In this document: positions 18,445 through 27,624 of the stretch, piece after piece
Layout: each line of letters starts with the position of its first letter
Position numbering within the stretch: the stretch's first letter is position 1
Assembly: GCA_937876245.1 (NCBI GenBank)
Contig: CALEGP010000016.1
Coordinates: 1-64,000 of the forward strand
DNA: 64,000 bases
Origin: an uncultured Actinomycetes bacterium
GTDB lineage: Bacteria > Actinomycetota > Actinomycetes > Nanopelagicales > Nanopelagicaceae
Reading direction: 5' to 3'
Made by a program: the position numbers and the translations under genes
The notes under the pieces: model-generated
Databases searched by the model: none
What the model was told of the DNA's origin: nothing
The model's input: the letters and a program-made list of their open reading frames with translations, nothing else

Positions 18445-18861
18445 TTAAATCTTTACAGTAACTGCATTTTCTAGCCAAGAAATAATTTCAGTTGTTGGTG
18501 TTCCTGGTGTAAATATTTCGCCAACCCCCATACTTTTCAGCACAATCTTGTCGGCTTCTGGAATAATTCCGCCGCCAAAAACCACGATATCTTCAGCTTT
18601 ACTTTCTCTAAGTAATTTCATAATTCTTGCAAAAATTGTCATGTGCGCGCCGGAAAGAATAGAAAGTCCGATTGCTTGAACATCTTCCTGAATAGCGGTC
18701 GCAATGATTTGTTCTGGACTTTGGTGGAGGCCAGTATAAATAACTTCACATCCAGCATCTCGTAGCGCTCGAGCAACTACTTTCGCACCACGGTCATGGC
18801 CATCTAAACCAGGCTTAGCCACAACCACACGAATAGGTACTGGTCGAGACATTTTAGACAT
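18445..18861 (-). CDS. Acyl-CoA mutase B12-binding small subunit
   Basis: Small cobalamin-binding subunit of a two-subunit acyl-CoA mutase. It has the base-off cobalamin motif [17 protein letters not shown] (DxHxxG), then [11 protein letters not shown] and VFGGGIIP, the other two parts of the B12 signature. About 138 residues equals only this domain. The track starts at a GTG at 18867, but a TAAGTT box 6 bases before the ATG at 18861 supports the latter. It is apart from the large subunit (21263-22756), with MeaB between. Confidence 0.92.
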   Translation of the reverse strand: MSKMSRPVPIRVVVAKPGLDGHDRGAKVVARALRDAGCEVIYTGLHQSPEQIIATAIQEDVQAIGLSILSGAHMTIFARIMKLLRESKAEDIVVFGGGIIPEADKIVLKSMGVGEIFTPGTPTTEIISWLENAVTVKI

Positions 18862-18867
18862 GACCAC

Positions 18868-18873
18868 AACTTA
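18868..18873 (-). promoter_or_regulatory. -10 box TAAGTT of leaderless B12-subunit gene
   Basis: TAAGTT-N6-ATG; it decides the start at 18861 rather than the track GTG. Confidence 0.5.
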
Positions 18874-18890
18874 TCATGGGAAATATGTCG

Positions 18891-18896
18891 TAGGGT
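18891..18896 (+). promoter_or_regulatory. -10 box TAGGGT of leaderless meaB
   Basis: TAGGGT-N7-ATG, facing away from the B12-subunit promoter 18 bases to the left. Confidence 0.5.
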
Positions 18897-18903
18897 TTGG
18901 CGC

Positions 18904-19662
18904 ATGAGTCAACCCGATCGCACCCAGCTTTTAGCCGAAGTCCAAAGCGGGGATCGTCAGGCTCTTGCTAGGGCAATAACCTTAATAGAAAATGATCCCA
19001 CTACTTTTACTCTTCCAAAAAGTGGATCAACTGCCCAGATAGTTGGAGTCACTGGTGCTCCAGGGGTGGGTAAATCCACCACTGTTGACGCGTTACTTAA
19101 ATTGCTTAGAGCTAAAAAATTAAGTATTGCTGTGCTGGCGGTTGATCCCTCCTCGCCAATTTCAGGTGGCGCTCTTCTTGGTGATCGAATTCGACTTACT
19201 GATCACTTTACTGATTCTGGTGTATTTATCCGATCGCTTGCAACTCGTGGTCACCTTGGAGGTTTAACTGAAGCAACCAGTGCGGTCTTGCAGTTAATTC
19301 AATTAGCAAACTTTGATTTTATAATTGTTGAAACGGTTGGTGTGGGACAGAGCGAAGTTGAAGTCATGAGAGTTGTAGATTCTGTGTTGGTCGTGTTGGC
19401 CCCAGGTATGGGTGATGGAATCCAAGCATCTAAGGCAGGTTTATTAGAAATTGGTGACATATATTTAGTGAACAAATCAGATCGGGAAGGAGCGAAGCAG
19501 ACCGCACAAGATATTGAGCGTTCTATCGCAATGTCGCCACCTAAGACTCTTGGTGGCCAATCGTGGACTCCTCCAGTTTTATTGGGAGCCATGCATAACG
19601 GGACCGGAATTAATGAACTCATGGAACAAATTCTTGCCCATGGAAAACTTGTGCTTCAGTGA
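18904..19662 (+). CDS. meaB: MeaB/ArgK-type mutase chaperone GTPase
   Basis: GTPase that loads and protects the cobalamin of acyl-CoA mutases. Walker A is GVTGAPGVGKSTTVDALL. Next come AVDPSSPISGGALLGDRIRL, SLATRGHLGGL, ETVGVGQSEVEV and the base-binding VNKSD. At 252 residues it is clearly shorter than the usual 310-330. The missing part is the C-terminal dimerisation arm, so it may be monomeric or dimerise differently. The end overlaps the ligase start as GTGA. Confidence 0.93.
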   Translation: MSQPDRTQLLAEVQSGDRQALARAITLIENDPTTFTLPKSGSTAQIVGVTGAPGVGKSTTVDALLKLLRAKKLSIAVLAVDPSSPISGGALLGDRIRLTDHFTDSGVFIRSLATRGHLGGLTEATSAVLQLIQLANFDFIIVETVGVGQSEVEVMRVVDSVLVVLAPGMGDGIQASKAGLLEIGDIYLVNKSDREGAKQTAQDIERSIAMSPPKTLGGQSWTPPVLLGAMHNGTGINELMEQILAHGKLVLQ

Positions 19663-21266
19663 TAGAAAGCGCGCACCTAGATTCCTTTGTGAGAGATAAC
19701 TTGCCAGACCCCTCACTTTGGCCCGATTTAATTTTGGATCATCCATCTGCTACTTATCCGGATCGACTAAATGCAAGTTTTGAGTTGTTAGAGAAAACCA
19801 TTTTGCTCGTCGGTGCAGAGAAGGCCGCAATCATCGCCTCAGATGGAAAATATAGTTATGGCCAGTTGCTGGATTTAGTTAATAAGTTGGCAAATTATTT
19901 GAAATCTCAAGGAGTCCTATCTGGTAATCGAGTTGCGATCCGAGGACCTAATAATGCTATGACAGTTGCTCTCTGGCTTGCGATTTTACGCCTCGGCGCC
20001 ATTGCAGTAACCACAATCCCATTACAGCGGGCTGCCGAACTAGAAAAAATTGTGGAAGTCGGCAAGATTCAATTTGCCCTTGTCGATCACAGATTTACTG
20101 AAGAGTGGAATGCTCTTACTAATTATTCTGGTAGGACCATAATTTTTGGTGGAGAAAATGACTTTCTTCCCGACGTAATGAAACAGAGTCCGATATTTCC
20201 AATTTGTGATACTGCATCTGATGATGTTGGCCTATTGGCCTTTACCTCAGGCTCTACCGGAATCCCAAAAGCAACAATTCATTTTCATCGAGATATTCTG
20301 GCCATCGCAGATACTTTTTCTAGGCATGTAGTCAAGCCGACTCAGAACGATATTTTTTCTGGAAGCCCTCCAATTGCATTCACATTTGGATTGGGCGGAT
20401 TGGTCATATTCCCATTTAGGGTTGGTGCAACAACGGTATTACTGGAAACAGCTAGCCCACCAATTTTATTGGACAAGGTTAGTGAACATAGGATTTCTTG
20501 TTTGTTTACTGCACCAACCGCGTATCGTGCGATGCTGCCATTGCTTGCTGGAAGAGATATTTCTTCATTACGCCGATGCATCTCTGCCGGCGAACATCTT
20601 CCTCTTGCGACCTGGCGTGCCTGGTTTGAAGCAACTGGGCAGAAGTTAATCGATGGCATAGGGGCAACCGAATTGCTCCATATATTTATTTCTTCAAGTG
20701 ACCATGAGATTATTCCGGGCCTCACCGGAAAGCCGGTGCCTGGATATCTTGCGAAAGTTGTGGATTCCAATTTCGAGGAAGTAGCCGATGGGGAACATGG
20801 ATTTCTGGCCGTAAAAGGGCCTACTGGTTGTCGCTACCTAAATGATGAGCGCCAGAGCAATTACGTCGTAAATGGGTGGAATTTAACTGGCGATATTTAT
20901 ACTCGCACCGCAGATGGCTATTTCAAATATGAGTCTCGGGCAGATGACATGATTATTTCAAGTGGCTATAACATTGCCGCGCCGGAAGTCGAGAATGCAC
21001 TTCTCTCACATAAAAGTGTTGCTGAGGTTGCAGTCGTTGGATTGCCGGATGATGCGCGGGGAATGATAGTTACGGCATATGTTGTTCTGCGTCCTGAGTT
21101 CATCGCTTCAGAAGTATTGTGTAAGGAATTACAAGATCATGTTAAGAATCAGATTGCCCCATATAAATACCCGAGGTCGCTGTATTTTGTAGATTCTTTG
21201 CCGAAAACAACTACTGGAAAACTTCAGAGATTTAGGTTAAAACAAGAAATTTCTGAAGCAGACTAG
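19659..21266 (+). CDS. Aryl-CoA ligase, 2-aminobenzoate-CoA ligase-like
   Basis: AMP-forming ligase of 535 residues. The N-terminus (PDLILDHPSATYPDRLNASF, then a GNRVAIRGPNN segment) resembles the benzoate/2-aminobenzoate-CoA ligase branch. The AMP motif is AFTSGSTGIPKATIHFH, with GATELLH and WNLTGDIYTRTADGYF later, and the catalytic lysine in PKTTTGKLQRF. It is coupled to meaB by a GTGA overlap. With kynU upstream and the 2-aminobenzoyl-CoA monooxygenase-like fusion at 31 kb, anthranilate is the best substrate guess. Benzoate or salicylate remain possible. Confidence 0.75.
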   Translation: MIESAHLDSFVRDNLPDPSLWPDLILDHPSATYPDRLNASFELLEKTILLVGAEKAAIIASDGKYSYGQLLDLVNKLANYLKSQGVLSGNRVAIRGPNNAMTVALWLAILRLGAIAVTTIPLQRAAELEKIVEVGKIQFALVDHRFTEEWNALTNYSGRTIIFGGENDFLPDVMKQSPIFPICDTASDDVGLLAFTSGSTGIPKATIHFHRDILAIADTFSRHVVKPTQNDIFSGSPPIAFTFGLGGLVIFPFRVGATTVLLETASPPILLDKVSEHRISCLFTAPTAYRAMLPLLAGRDISSLRRCISAGEHLPLATWRAWFEATGQKLIDGIGATELLHIFISSSDHEIIPGLTGKPVPGYLAKVVDSNFEEVADGEHGFLAVKGPTGCRYLNDERQSNYVVNGWNLTGDIYTRTADGYFKYESRADDMIISSGYNIAAPEVENALLSHKSVAEVAVVGLPDDARGMIVTAYVVLRPEFIASEVLCKELQDHVKNQIAPYKYPRSLYFVDSLPKTTTGKLQRFRLKQEISEAD

Positions 21267-22756
21267 AAAATTTTTGTGGGTTGCCATTTTCCGAAAACTT
21301 TACGTAACTCGCCAACAATTTCTCCAACAGTGGCGTAGGCCTTAATCGCCGCGATTGTCGCAGGAACCACATTTTCATCTGCCTTCGCTGCAGCCAATAG
21401 ATTCGAAAGTGCCTGAGCTACATCCTTGTTATTGCGCTTAGCACGAAGAGCTTGAAGTGAGGCGACTTGCTCGGACTCACTCTTCGGATTAATTTCGAAA
21501 GGTTTAAATGGTGCAGACTCAGATTGAAATACATTTACCCCGACTACCTTCCTATCTCCTGCCTCGATCGCTTTCGTTAATTTATATGAATTCTCTGAAA
21601 TCTCATTTACGAAATATCCGTTATTGATGCACTCAAGAGCGCCTCCCCTTTTTTCAATATTATTTAGTAATTCCCAGATCTCTTTCTCTAAGGCATCGGT
21701 CATACGCTCTAACTCAAAGCTTCCAGCTAAAGGATCTGGGGTATCTAACACGCCGGTTTCAAAGGCAACAACTTGCTGTGTACGTAGGGCAAGTGTTGCT
21801 GCTTCTTCTGTTGGCACTCCTAGTGCTTCATCAAATGCAGAGACATGCATGGTTTGAATTCCACCAAGTGCTGCAGCCATCATTTCAATTGAAGTCCGAA
21901 CTACGTTATTCATTGACTGTTGAGCAGTCAATGAGGAACCAGCAGTGAAAGCAAAAATTCGCAATTTTTCCGAAGCAGGATCCTTAGCTTGGTAGTTTTC
22001 GCGCATAAGTTTTGCCCAAACACGTCTTGCCGCGCGAAACTTGGCAATTTCTGGCAGAAAATCAATATTTGAGGAAAGAAATGTAAAGAGCGTAGGTGCC
22101 ACAAAATCGACAGAAACGCCTCTTCTAATGGCTTCGTCCAAGTATTCGCGAGCATTTGCAAAAGTGAATGCAACTTCTTGCACTGCCGTAGATCCAGCCT
22201 CTCGAATGTGATATCCACTCATCGCCAAAGAAACCCATTTTGGTATTTTCGTAGCAATATGCTCAATGACATCGACTGAAAGTTTAAGCCCCGCTTCAGC
22301 CGGAAAGATTTGAGTACCTCGGGCAATGTATTCTTTGAGTACGTCGTTTTGAATAAACATACCAAATCTATTTGGATCCACATTTCTTTGTTCTGCGAGC
22401 GCGATAAACATCGCGGCCCAGATATAACCAATTGAATTGGCTGTAGTCCGAACTTGGCTTATATTCTCTAAAGGAATTCCATCCATCAAGATTTCAATGT
22501 CTGCTAGAGAATCGATGGCAACACCTACTCGGCCTACTTCTCCCAATGAAAGCGGATCGTCGGAATCCAGGCCTAATTGAGTTGGAAGGTCAAGTGCAAC
22601 GCTAAATCCGGTTAGGCCTTGCTCAAGAAGCATCTTAAATCGGGCATTTGTTTCGGCAGGAGTTCCAAAACCGCCATATTGACCCATTGTCCAAACTCCG
22701 GCATCTGGTTTAATTCCTCGAGTGTATGGGTACTCACCTGGATTTTCTAAGACCAT
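21263..22756 (-). CDS. Acyl-CoA mutase large subunit (methylmalonyl-CoA mutase family)
   Basis: Radical B12 mutase barrel of 497 residues, separate from its B12 subunit. PYTRGI, QYGGFGTPAETNARF, DLPTQLGLDSDDP and SGYHIREAGSTAVQE are family motifs. The tyrosine of QYGGFG and arginine of YIARGTQIFP occupy positions that contact the carboxylate in methylmalonyl-CoA mutase, as far as unaided alignment allows. However, the usual SMTINAPA-type loop is VRTTANSIGYIW, and HTQTAGSTLTAQQ is FAFTAGSSLTAQQ. Substrate is therefore uncertain: methylmalonyl-CoA, or another branched acyl-CoA. It is last in a five-gene minus-strand operon (SDR, RidA, ADP-forming synthetase, AMP-ligase, mutase). Confidence 0.85.
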   Translation of the reverse strand: MVLENPGEYPYTRGIKPDAGVWTMGQYGGFGTPAETNARFKMLLEQGLTGFSVALDLPTQLGLDSDDPLSLGEVGRVGVAIDSLADIEILMDGIPLENISQVRTTANSIGYIWAAMFIALAEQRNVDPNRFGMFIQNDVLKEYIARGTQIFPAEAGLKLSVDVIEHIATKIPKWVSLAMSGYHIREAGSTAVQEVAFTFANAREYLDEAIRRGVSVDFVAPTLFTFLSSNIDFLPEIAKFRAARRVWAKLMRENYQAKDPASEKLRIFAFTAGSSLTAQQSMNNVVRTSIEMMAAALGGIQTMHVSAFDEALGVPTEEAATLALRTQQVVAFETGVLDTPDPLAGSFELERMTDALEKEIWELLNNIEKRGGALECINNGYFVNEISENSYKLTKAIEAGDRKVVGVNVFQSESAPFKPFEINPKSESEQVASLQALRAKRNNKDVAQALSNLLAAAKADENVVPATIAAIKAYATVGEIVGELRKVFGKWQPTKIF

Positions 22757-24316
22757 TTATTTACCCTCAGCCTCGAGTTGTTGCTTTAAGACTTTCTTAG
22801 CAATCTTGCCTGTTGAGTTTAAGGGAAACTCCGAAACAATCCGAAGGTCTTTAGGTTTCTTATACGAAGCCATCCGAGATTTGCAGTGTTCAAGAATTTG
22901 AGTTTTAAGCTCCCCGTGATCAACCGTTGAGCTCGGTATAAGAGTAACCATCGCAGTTACGCGCTGACCCCATTCATTGTCATGGATGCCCATTACGGCT
23001 ACTTCAAGCACATCAGGTATTTCGGCAATTACATCTTCGATCTCCCGAGGGTAAATGTTGTAGCCACCGCTAATAATCATGTCGCCTTTACGGTCTACCA
23101 AGTACAACCTATTATCGGCATCGATTCGGCCAAGATCACCAGTGTGCAACCAACCATCGCGGACTGCCTTCGTCACATTTGCATCTTCTCCGGCAGCGCC
23201 GTAATAACCACGCATTACGTGATCACCGCGCGTAATGACTTCACCGATCTCTCCCATTGGAACTTCTTTGCCATCTTCATCCACAATCAGAATTTCCACT
23301 CCAACACATGGGTTTCCAGCACTTGTGAGTAGCTCTGGATTTTGCGAAAGGCCAAGTGCATGGTCCTGTTCGCTTAAAACTGTTACTGGCGGAATGGCTT
23401 CCACAAGTCCGTAGTACTGGACCATTTTGGTGGTAATTTTTTCATGACATTGCTTAATTTGATCTGGTGGCATTGGTGCACCGGCATAGCCGAGCATGCG
23501 CAAATTGGCCATCTTTTCTTTGCTGATTCCATCCACCGCTAAAAGTCTGGCGACCATAGTTGGGACCAAGGCGGTTGCATTACCCCCACGATTTTGGATT
23601 ACATCAATAAATTCTTCTGGATCATATTTTGAAAGCACGATTTGTTTGGCACCAAATGTAAAATATGGGAGAACAAATAGCCCGCTGGTGTGAGTTACTG
23701 GACCGGCATGTACCCAACAATCGGTTTCATCTGGGACTCGCATCAAAATATCAGTAATAATATTATTTAAACTTGCAGTTCGGTTTCGATGTGTGCGAAT
23801 TGCGCCTTTTGGATTTCCGGTCGTACCAGAAGAGTAATTAAGAGAAACAATACTGTCTGGATCAATAGCAGTTGAAAAAGAGTGGGACTCTTGTTTTGCA
23901 AGGAATCCTTCATATGGCGTAGTGCCTTCATGTTCCCCGTGGATCAGAATTACGTGATCTACTAATTCCCGAACAGGGGCTGATTCATCCCAAAACTTAG
24001 CGTCCATAATTAAAACTTTGGCACCACAATCCTTTGTAATGCGAACCCAGTCATTTGGATGAAGTCGATAATTTAGCGCTACCCGACAGAGACCCGCTGT
24101 ACTAATACCTAGATCTGTTTCGATATAAGTGCGTTGATTTGATTGTAAGTCGAGCACCCTGTCTCCAGGAGTAAGCCCCAGCGCCTTCAAGCCTCGCGCC
24201 AACTGAAAAATACGAGAACCAATTTCACCGAATGTCATTGCCCCTTCAGAACTCTCAACCGCAATTCGATCGCGATACCTCCGACTTGACCTTGCTACGA
24301 GTGTCCCAACATCCAT
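22757..24316 (-). CDS. AMP-forming acyl-CoA synthetase
   Basis: Adenylate-forming ligase of 519 residues. Its motifs are SLNYSSGTTGNPKGAIRTH, WLHTGDLGRIDADNRLYLVDRKGD and, at the C-terminus, FPLNSTGKIAKKVLK with the catalytic lysine. Overall similarity is to the medium/long-chain FadD-like group. Substrate not identifiable. It starts at TAATG overlapping the stop of the ADP-forming synthetase and is followed directly by the mutase. It may activate the acid that the mutase then rearranges. Confidence 0.88.
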   Translation of the reverse strand: MDVGTLVARSSRRYRDRIAVESSEGAMTFGEIGSRIFQLARGLKALGLTPGDRVLDLQSNQRTYIETDLGISTAGLCRVALNYRLHPNDWVRITKDCGAKVLIMDAKFWDESAPVRELVDHVILIHGEHEGTTPYEGFLAKQESHSFSTAIDPDSIVSLNYSSGTTGNPKGAIRTHRNRTASLNNIITDILMRVPDETDCWVHAGPVTHTSGLFVLPYFTFGAKQIVLSKYDPEEFIDVIQNRGGNATALVPTMVARLLAVDGISKEKMANLRMLGYAGAPMPPDQIKQCHEKITTKMVQYYGLVEAIPPVTVLSEQDHALGLSQNPELLTSAGNPCVGVEILIVDEDGKEVPMGEIGEVITRGDHVMRGYYGAAGEDANVTKAVRDGWLHTGDLGRIDADNRLYLVDRKGDMIISGGYNIYPREIEDVIAEIPDVLEVAVMGIHDNEWGQRVTAMVTLIPSSTVDHGELKTQILEHCKSRMASYKKPKDLRIVSEFPLNSTGKIAKKVLKQQLEAEGK

Positions 24317-26406
24317 TAGTGCGTGCTCCGATCGTGTGAATTTAATGAACTAGCTGGTGGGGAGTAGGCAATATCGAGTACCCAAACCCCGTCTGGTAAG
24401 ACTGTTAACGGGTTAATATCTAACTCGCTTCCAATAGGCCAATCAACAACTGCATCCGTAATTCTCAGCACAGTTTCTATGAATGCCTCGCGATTTGAAG
24501 GTAAGCCACCACGTGCCCCAGCAAAAAGAATTGAGAGTCTTGTTTGATCAATCATTTCATTGACTATTTGTGCATCGACGGGGAGCAAGCGAATGGATAC
24601 ATCAGAGATAACTTCTGTCAATATCCCTCCAACTCCAATCGTCAAAACTTTCCCAAGCGAGCTTGAGGTAATTCCAACTAGTGTTTCAACTCCTTTAGGA
24701 ATATATGTCTCAACTAAAACTTTATTGGATTCAGATTTATTAGAACTAAGGTGCGACAATCTTTCATAAGTCTCGAGTGCGTTATCCTCTTGGATATCAA
24801 GGGCTACGCCACCTGCCTCGCTTTTGTGGAGCAACCCCGGTATTACGGCTTTCATAACTGAGCGGCCACCAACAGTTTTAACAGCGCCTAGGACGCTGCT
24901 TGAGTCGCTAACTACAAGAGACAGTGGAACTGGAATTCCCGTGGTCGATAGTGCGGCCTTCAATTGATCTTCGGTAACTTGGTCAGCAGGCGTGGCAAGT
25001 GGCTGGCAAAGCGGAGAACGGCTGACTTTTCTGGCAACTTTGGTCGAAGTGCGTAGAATTTCAAGAGCTCGTACTGCGCGTTCTGGGGTTGGAAAAACTG
25101 GAAGCTTTGCAGCCTTAAATAATTTATCCGCTTCTGGGGCCAGTGACTGCGAACCAGTTCTGGCAACAACTACTGGAATTTCTCGTACTGCGCGTACTGC
25201 GCTTAGAGCATTTGCAATTCTTTCAACATCACTGCCAACAAGTACGCAAAAAGTGGCAACGATCGCATCGACTTCTGGATCTTTCGTCAACACTTCGACG
25301 CAACGCTCAAATAGATCTGGAGCCGACATGACAGCGGCTGTCACATCGACCGGGTTCGATGTGTTCCCATAGCTAGGAACTATTTCATCCAATTCTTTAG
25401 TTGTTTGCGCTGAAAGTTTCGCGAGCGTCAAGCCATATTTTTCTAAGGCGTCGGTGCCAAGAATTCCGCTTCCGCCTGAAGTCGTGATGATGGCTACTCG
25501 ATTTCCTGTCATAGAAACTTTGCTTGCAAATATGCTTCCAGCATCCAAAAGGTGTTCAACATCATCTACTCTGACCGCACCTGAGGAACTAATCGCAGCA
25601 TCGATTACTCGGTCCTCCGTAGCCAGCGCTCCTGTATGAGAAGCTGCTGCTTCGGCGCCAGCGGCTGAGCGACCGGATTTCAATATCGCCGTAGGTTTCT
25701 TTGCTGCAATTTCATATAAGGCATCAATATCAGTAAGAGATTCGGCGTACATTAAAATCGCGTCGACATTTGTGTCATCGGCTAGAACCTTGGCAACTTC
25801 AAGCGCAGTTACATCTGCCTCATTTCCAGTCGTAACTACGTAACCAATTGGCAAACTCCGATCGACCGCCAGAGAGTAGATGCCATATCCAAGCGCACCA
25901 GATTGGCTCACTAGTGCGATGTTTCCGGCTTCAAGTGGAGTCGTTGGTCCGGAGAAAACGGGAGAGAATGTTGCGGCTAACTTTGAACTGCCCCCTACAG
26001 AACCAATGCAGTTAGGGCCAACTAATCTCATCCCTGATTTCTTCGCAATTTTTAGCAATTCCATTTGTGCAATTGCGCCTTGCTCGTCTGCTTCGGCGAA
26101 GCCAGAGGACATTACAATAGCCACGCCTACACCGGCCTCGGCGCAATCTTCCACGGCGCTCTTAACAAAATTTGCCGGAACCATTATTAGTGCCAAATCA
26201 ATTTTTCTCTTAATATCTTTCACATTTTCAATTACATTTAATCCTAAAATACTTCCGCCTTTTGGATTAACAGGAAAAATTTCGCCAGTAAACCCATACT
26301 TCTGTAAGTATTCCAACGGAAGCCTGCCCATTGCACCAACGCGCTCGGTGGCCCCGATAATTGCAACCGTCTTTGCTGCCCAGAGTGCGGAAATTGAATT
26401 GCTCAA
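24316..26406 (-). CDS. ADP-forming acetate/acyl-CoA synthetase, fused alpha-beta
   Basis: Interconverts acyl-CoA and acid with ADP/ATP, so it can conserve energy. The N-terminal CoA-binding domain begins SISALWAAKTVAIIGATERVG. A succinyl-CoA-ligase-like domain follows, with SQSGALGYG and the phospho-histidine segment AAASHTGALATED. The C-terminal part (about 470-690) is ATP-grasp, with VMKAVIPGLLHKSEAGGVAL. 696 residues matches the fused form. It overlaps RidA (ATGA) and the ligase (TAATG). Confidence 0.92.
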   Translation of the reverse strand: MSNSISALWAAKTVAIIGATERVGAMGRLPLEYLQKYGFTGEIFPVNPKGGSILGLNVIENVKDIKRKIDLALIMVPANFVKSAVEDCAEAGVGVAIVMSSGFAEADEQGAIAQMELLKIAKKSGMRLVGPNCIGSVGGSSKLAATFSPVFSGPTTPLEAGNIALVSQSGALGYGIYSLAVDRSLPIGYVVTTGNEADVTALEVAKVLADDTNVDAILMYAESLTDIDALYEIAAKKPTAILKSGRSAAGAEAAASHTGALATEDRVIDAAISSSGAVRVDDVEHLLDAGSIFASKVSMTGNRVAIITTSGGSGILGTDALEKYGLTLAKLSAQTTKELDEIVPSYGNTSNPVDVTAAVMSAPDLFERCVEVLTKDPEVDAIVATFCVLVGSDVERIANALSAVRAVREIPVVVARTGSQSLAPEADKLFKAAKLPVFPTPERAVRALEILRTSTKVARKVSRSPLCQPLATPADQVTEDQLKAALSTTGIPVPLSLVVSDSSSVLGAVKTVGGRSVMKAVIPGLLHKSEAGGVALDIQEDNALETYERLSHLSSNKSESNKVLVETYIPKGVETLVGITSSSLGKVLTIGVGGILTEVISDVSIRLLPVDAQIVNEMIDQTRLSILFAGARGGLPSNREAFIETVLRITDAVVDWPIGSELDINPLTVLPDGVWVLDIAYSPPASSLNSHDRSTH

Positions 26407-26798
26407 AGGTTTGCGACTCCCTCAATTTCTAAAAGAGCTTGCTCATCCCAGAGGCGAGTTACGCCGACCAAAGTCATTGCTGGAAAGTTCTTGCCGATTA
26501 GTCGCTGCCAAATCTCTCCAATTTCACGAGAATTTGCCCGATAATCCGCAGGATCTACAGCATATATATTTAATTTAACAAGCTGGTCTGGAGTTCCACC
26601 GGCTTCGCTAAGTGCGGTTAAAAGATTTGTCATTACTTTTTCGAATTGCTCAACAATTCCACTGCCTTCTATGACTCCCTCTTTGTTTAGTGAAGTTTGT
26701 CCGGCAAGGAAGACAATTTTGCCACCATCTACGACAACTGCATGGGAGAACCCAATAGCCGGGGCTAAATTTTCTGGGTTAATTTTCTTCGCCGACAT
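26403..26798 (-). CDS. RidA-family protein
   Basis: Small trimeric family that hydrolyses enamines and imines. 131 residues, with GFSHAVVVDGGKIVFLAGQTSL at the N-terminus, KVMTNLLTALSEAGGTPDQLVKLNIY in the middle and PAMTLVGVTRLWDEQALLEIEGVA at the end. The usual catalytic arginine of the C-terminal segment appears as the R in GVTRLW. AAAGGAG precedes the ATG. The location suggests it removes the amino group from the cyclic enamine formed after 2-aminobenzoyl-CoA dearomatisation. That role is inference. Confidence 0.88.
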   Translation of the reverse strand: MSAKKINPENLAPAIGFSHAVVVDGGKIVFLAGQTSLNKEGVIEGSGIVEQFEKVMTNLLTALSEAGGTPDQLVKLNIYAVDPADYRANSREIGEIWQRLIGKNFPAMTLVGVTRLWDEQALLEIEGVANL

Positions 26799-26799
26799 A

Positions 26800-27549
26800 T
26801 TATTCTCCTTTTATAATTTCTGCTTGGCCAGTTACATTTGGTTTGGCAATATATGCAATTGCTGCTGCTGCAACTTCGTGGGGGGTTAGGAACCTAGCGC
26901 CAGGAAGTTTAGCAACTAGCGCTGCTTTAACATCTTCGAAATTTTTTCCTGTTCTCTTTGCGGCTGCCTCAAGTGATCGCATGGTCAATGGGGTGTCAAC
27001 ATAACTTGGGCAAACTGCATTCACTGTGATGCCATGCTTCGCTAACTCAGCTGCTGCGGATCGAACCAAGCCAATCACTCCATGTTTTGCGGCGGTATAA
27101 GCTGAAACATTTGCCTCGCCTTCAAGGCCGGCTGTGCTTGCAATGACAATTACTCGGCCAAATCCAGCGGCCTTCATTGTTGGAACACATGCACGCAAAT
27201 ACTGAAACGGCGCAGTCAAATTTATGGCGATTGAATCTTCCCAAATCTTGTTAGTGGTATTTTCAATTGGGGCTGCGCTGCCATCGCCGGCATTTAAAAT
27301 TAGAACATCGATTCCACCCCAAGCTGAAACGACATTTGATATTGCATCTTCCGCGCTTTGCGGGGCAGTAACATCCGCAGGAATTATTAAAGTCTTATTT
27401 GAACGTCCAGCAACAATTGTTTCTAAATCGCTGGCAGTTCTTGCCGTAAGAGCCACGCTATGTCCGGCATCCAAGAGCTGGACTGCAATTTGCTCGCCAA
27501 TTCCGCGGCTTGCGCCGGTAACAAGAACTCGAAGAGGGGTATTGCTCAT
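26800..27549 (-). CDS. SDR-family oxidoreductase, probably 3-hydroxyacyl-CoA dehydrogenase
   Basis: NAD(P)-dependent short-chain dehydrogenase. Cofactor motif TGASRGIGEQIA, then LNAGDG in place of NNAG, catalytic serine in VIASTAG, and YTAAKHG with the catalytic Tyr and Lys. PSYVDTPLT ends the active site. The track start at 27570 adds seven residues; GGAGAATTC before the ATG at 27549 supports a 249-residue protein, normal for the family. It is first in the minus-strand operon and divergent from the thiolase. Confidence 0.87.
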   Translation of the reverse strand: MSNTPLRVLVTGASRGIGEQIAVQLLDAGHSVALTARTASDLETIVAGRSNKTLIIPADVTAPQSAEDAISNVVSAWGGIDVLILNAGDGSAAPIENTTNKIWEDSIAINLTAPFQYLRACVPTMKAAGFGRVIVIASTAGLEGEANVSAYTAAKHGVIGLVRSAAAELAKHGITVNAVCPSYVDTPLTMRSLEAAAKRTGKNFEDVKAALVAKLPGARFLTPHEVAAAAIAYIAKPNVTGQAEIIKGE

Positions 27550-27624
27550 GAATTCTCCGTTCATTTGCAAATCAGTTTCGAATTTGGGCTTTCGTATTTC
27601 TTCCGATAGGCAATAATACGCTAT

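Noticed and set aside
25880-26578. 232-codon plus-strand ORF
   Set aside because: Antisense shadow of the ADP-forming synthetase and RidA, which have full domain motifs.
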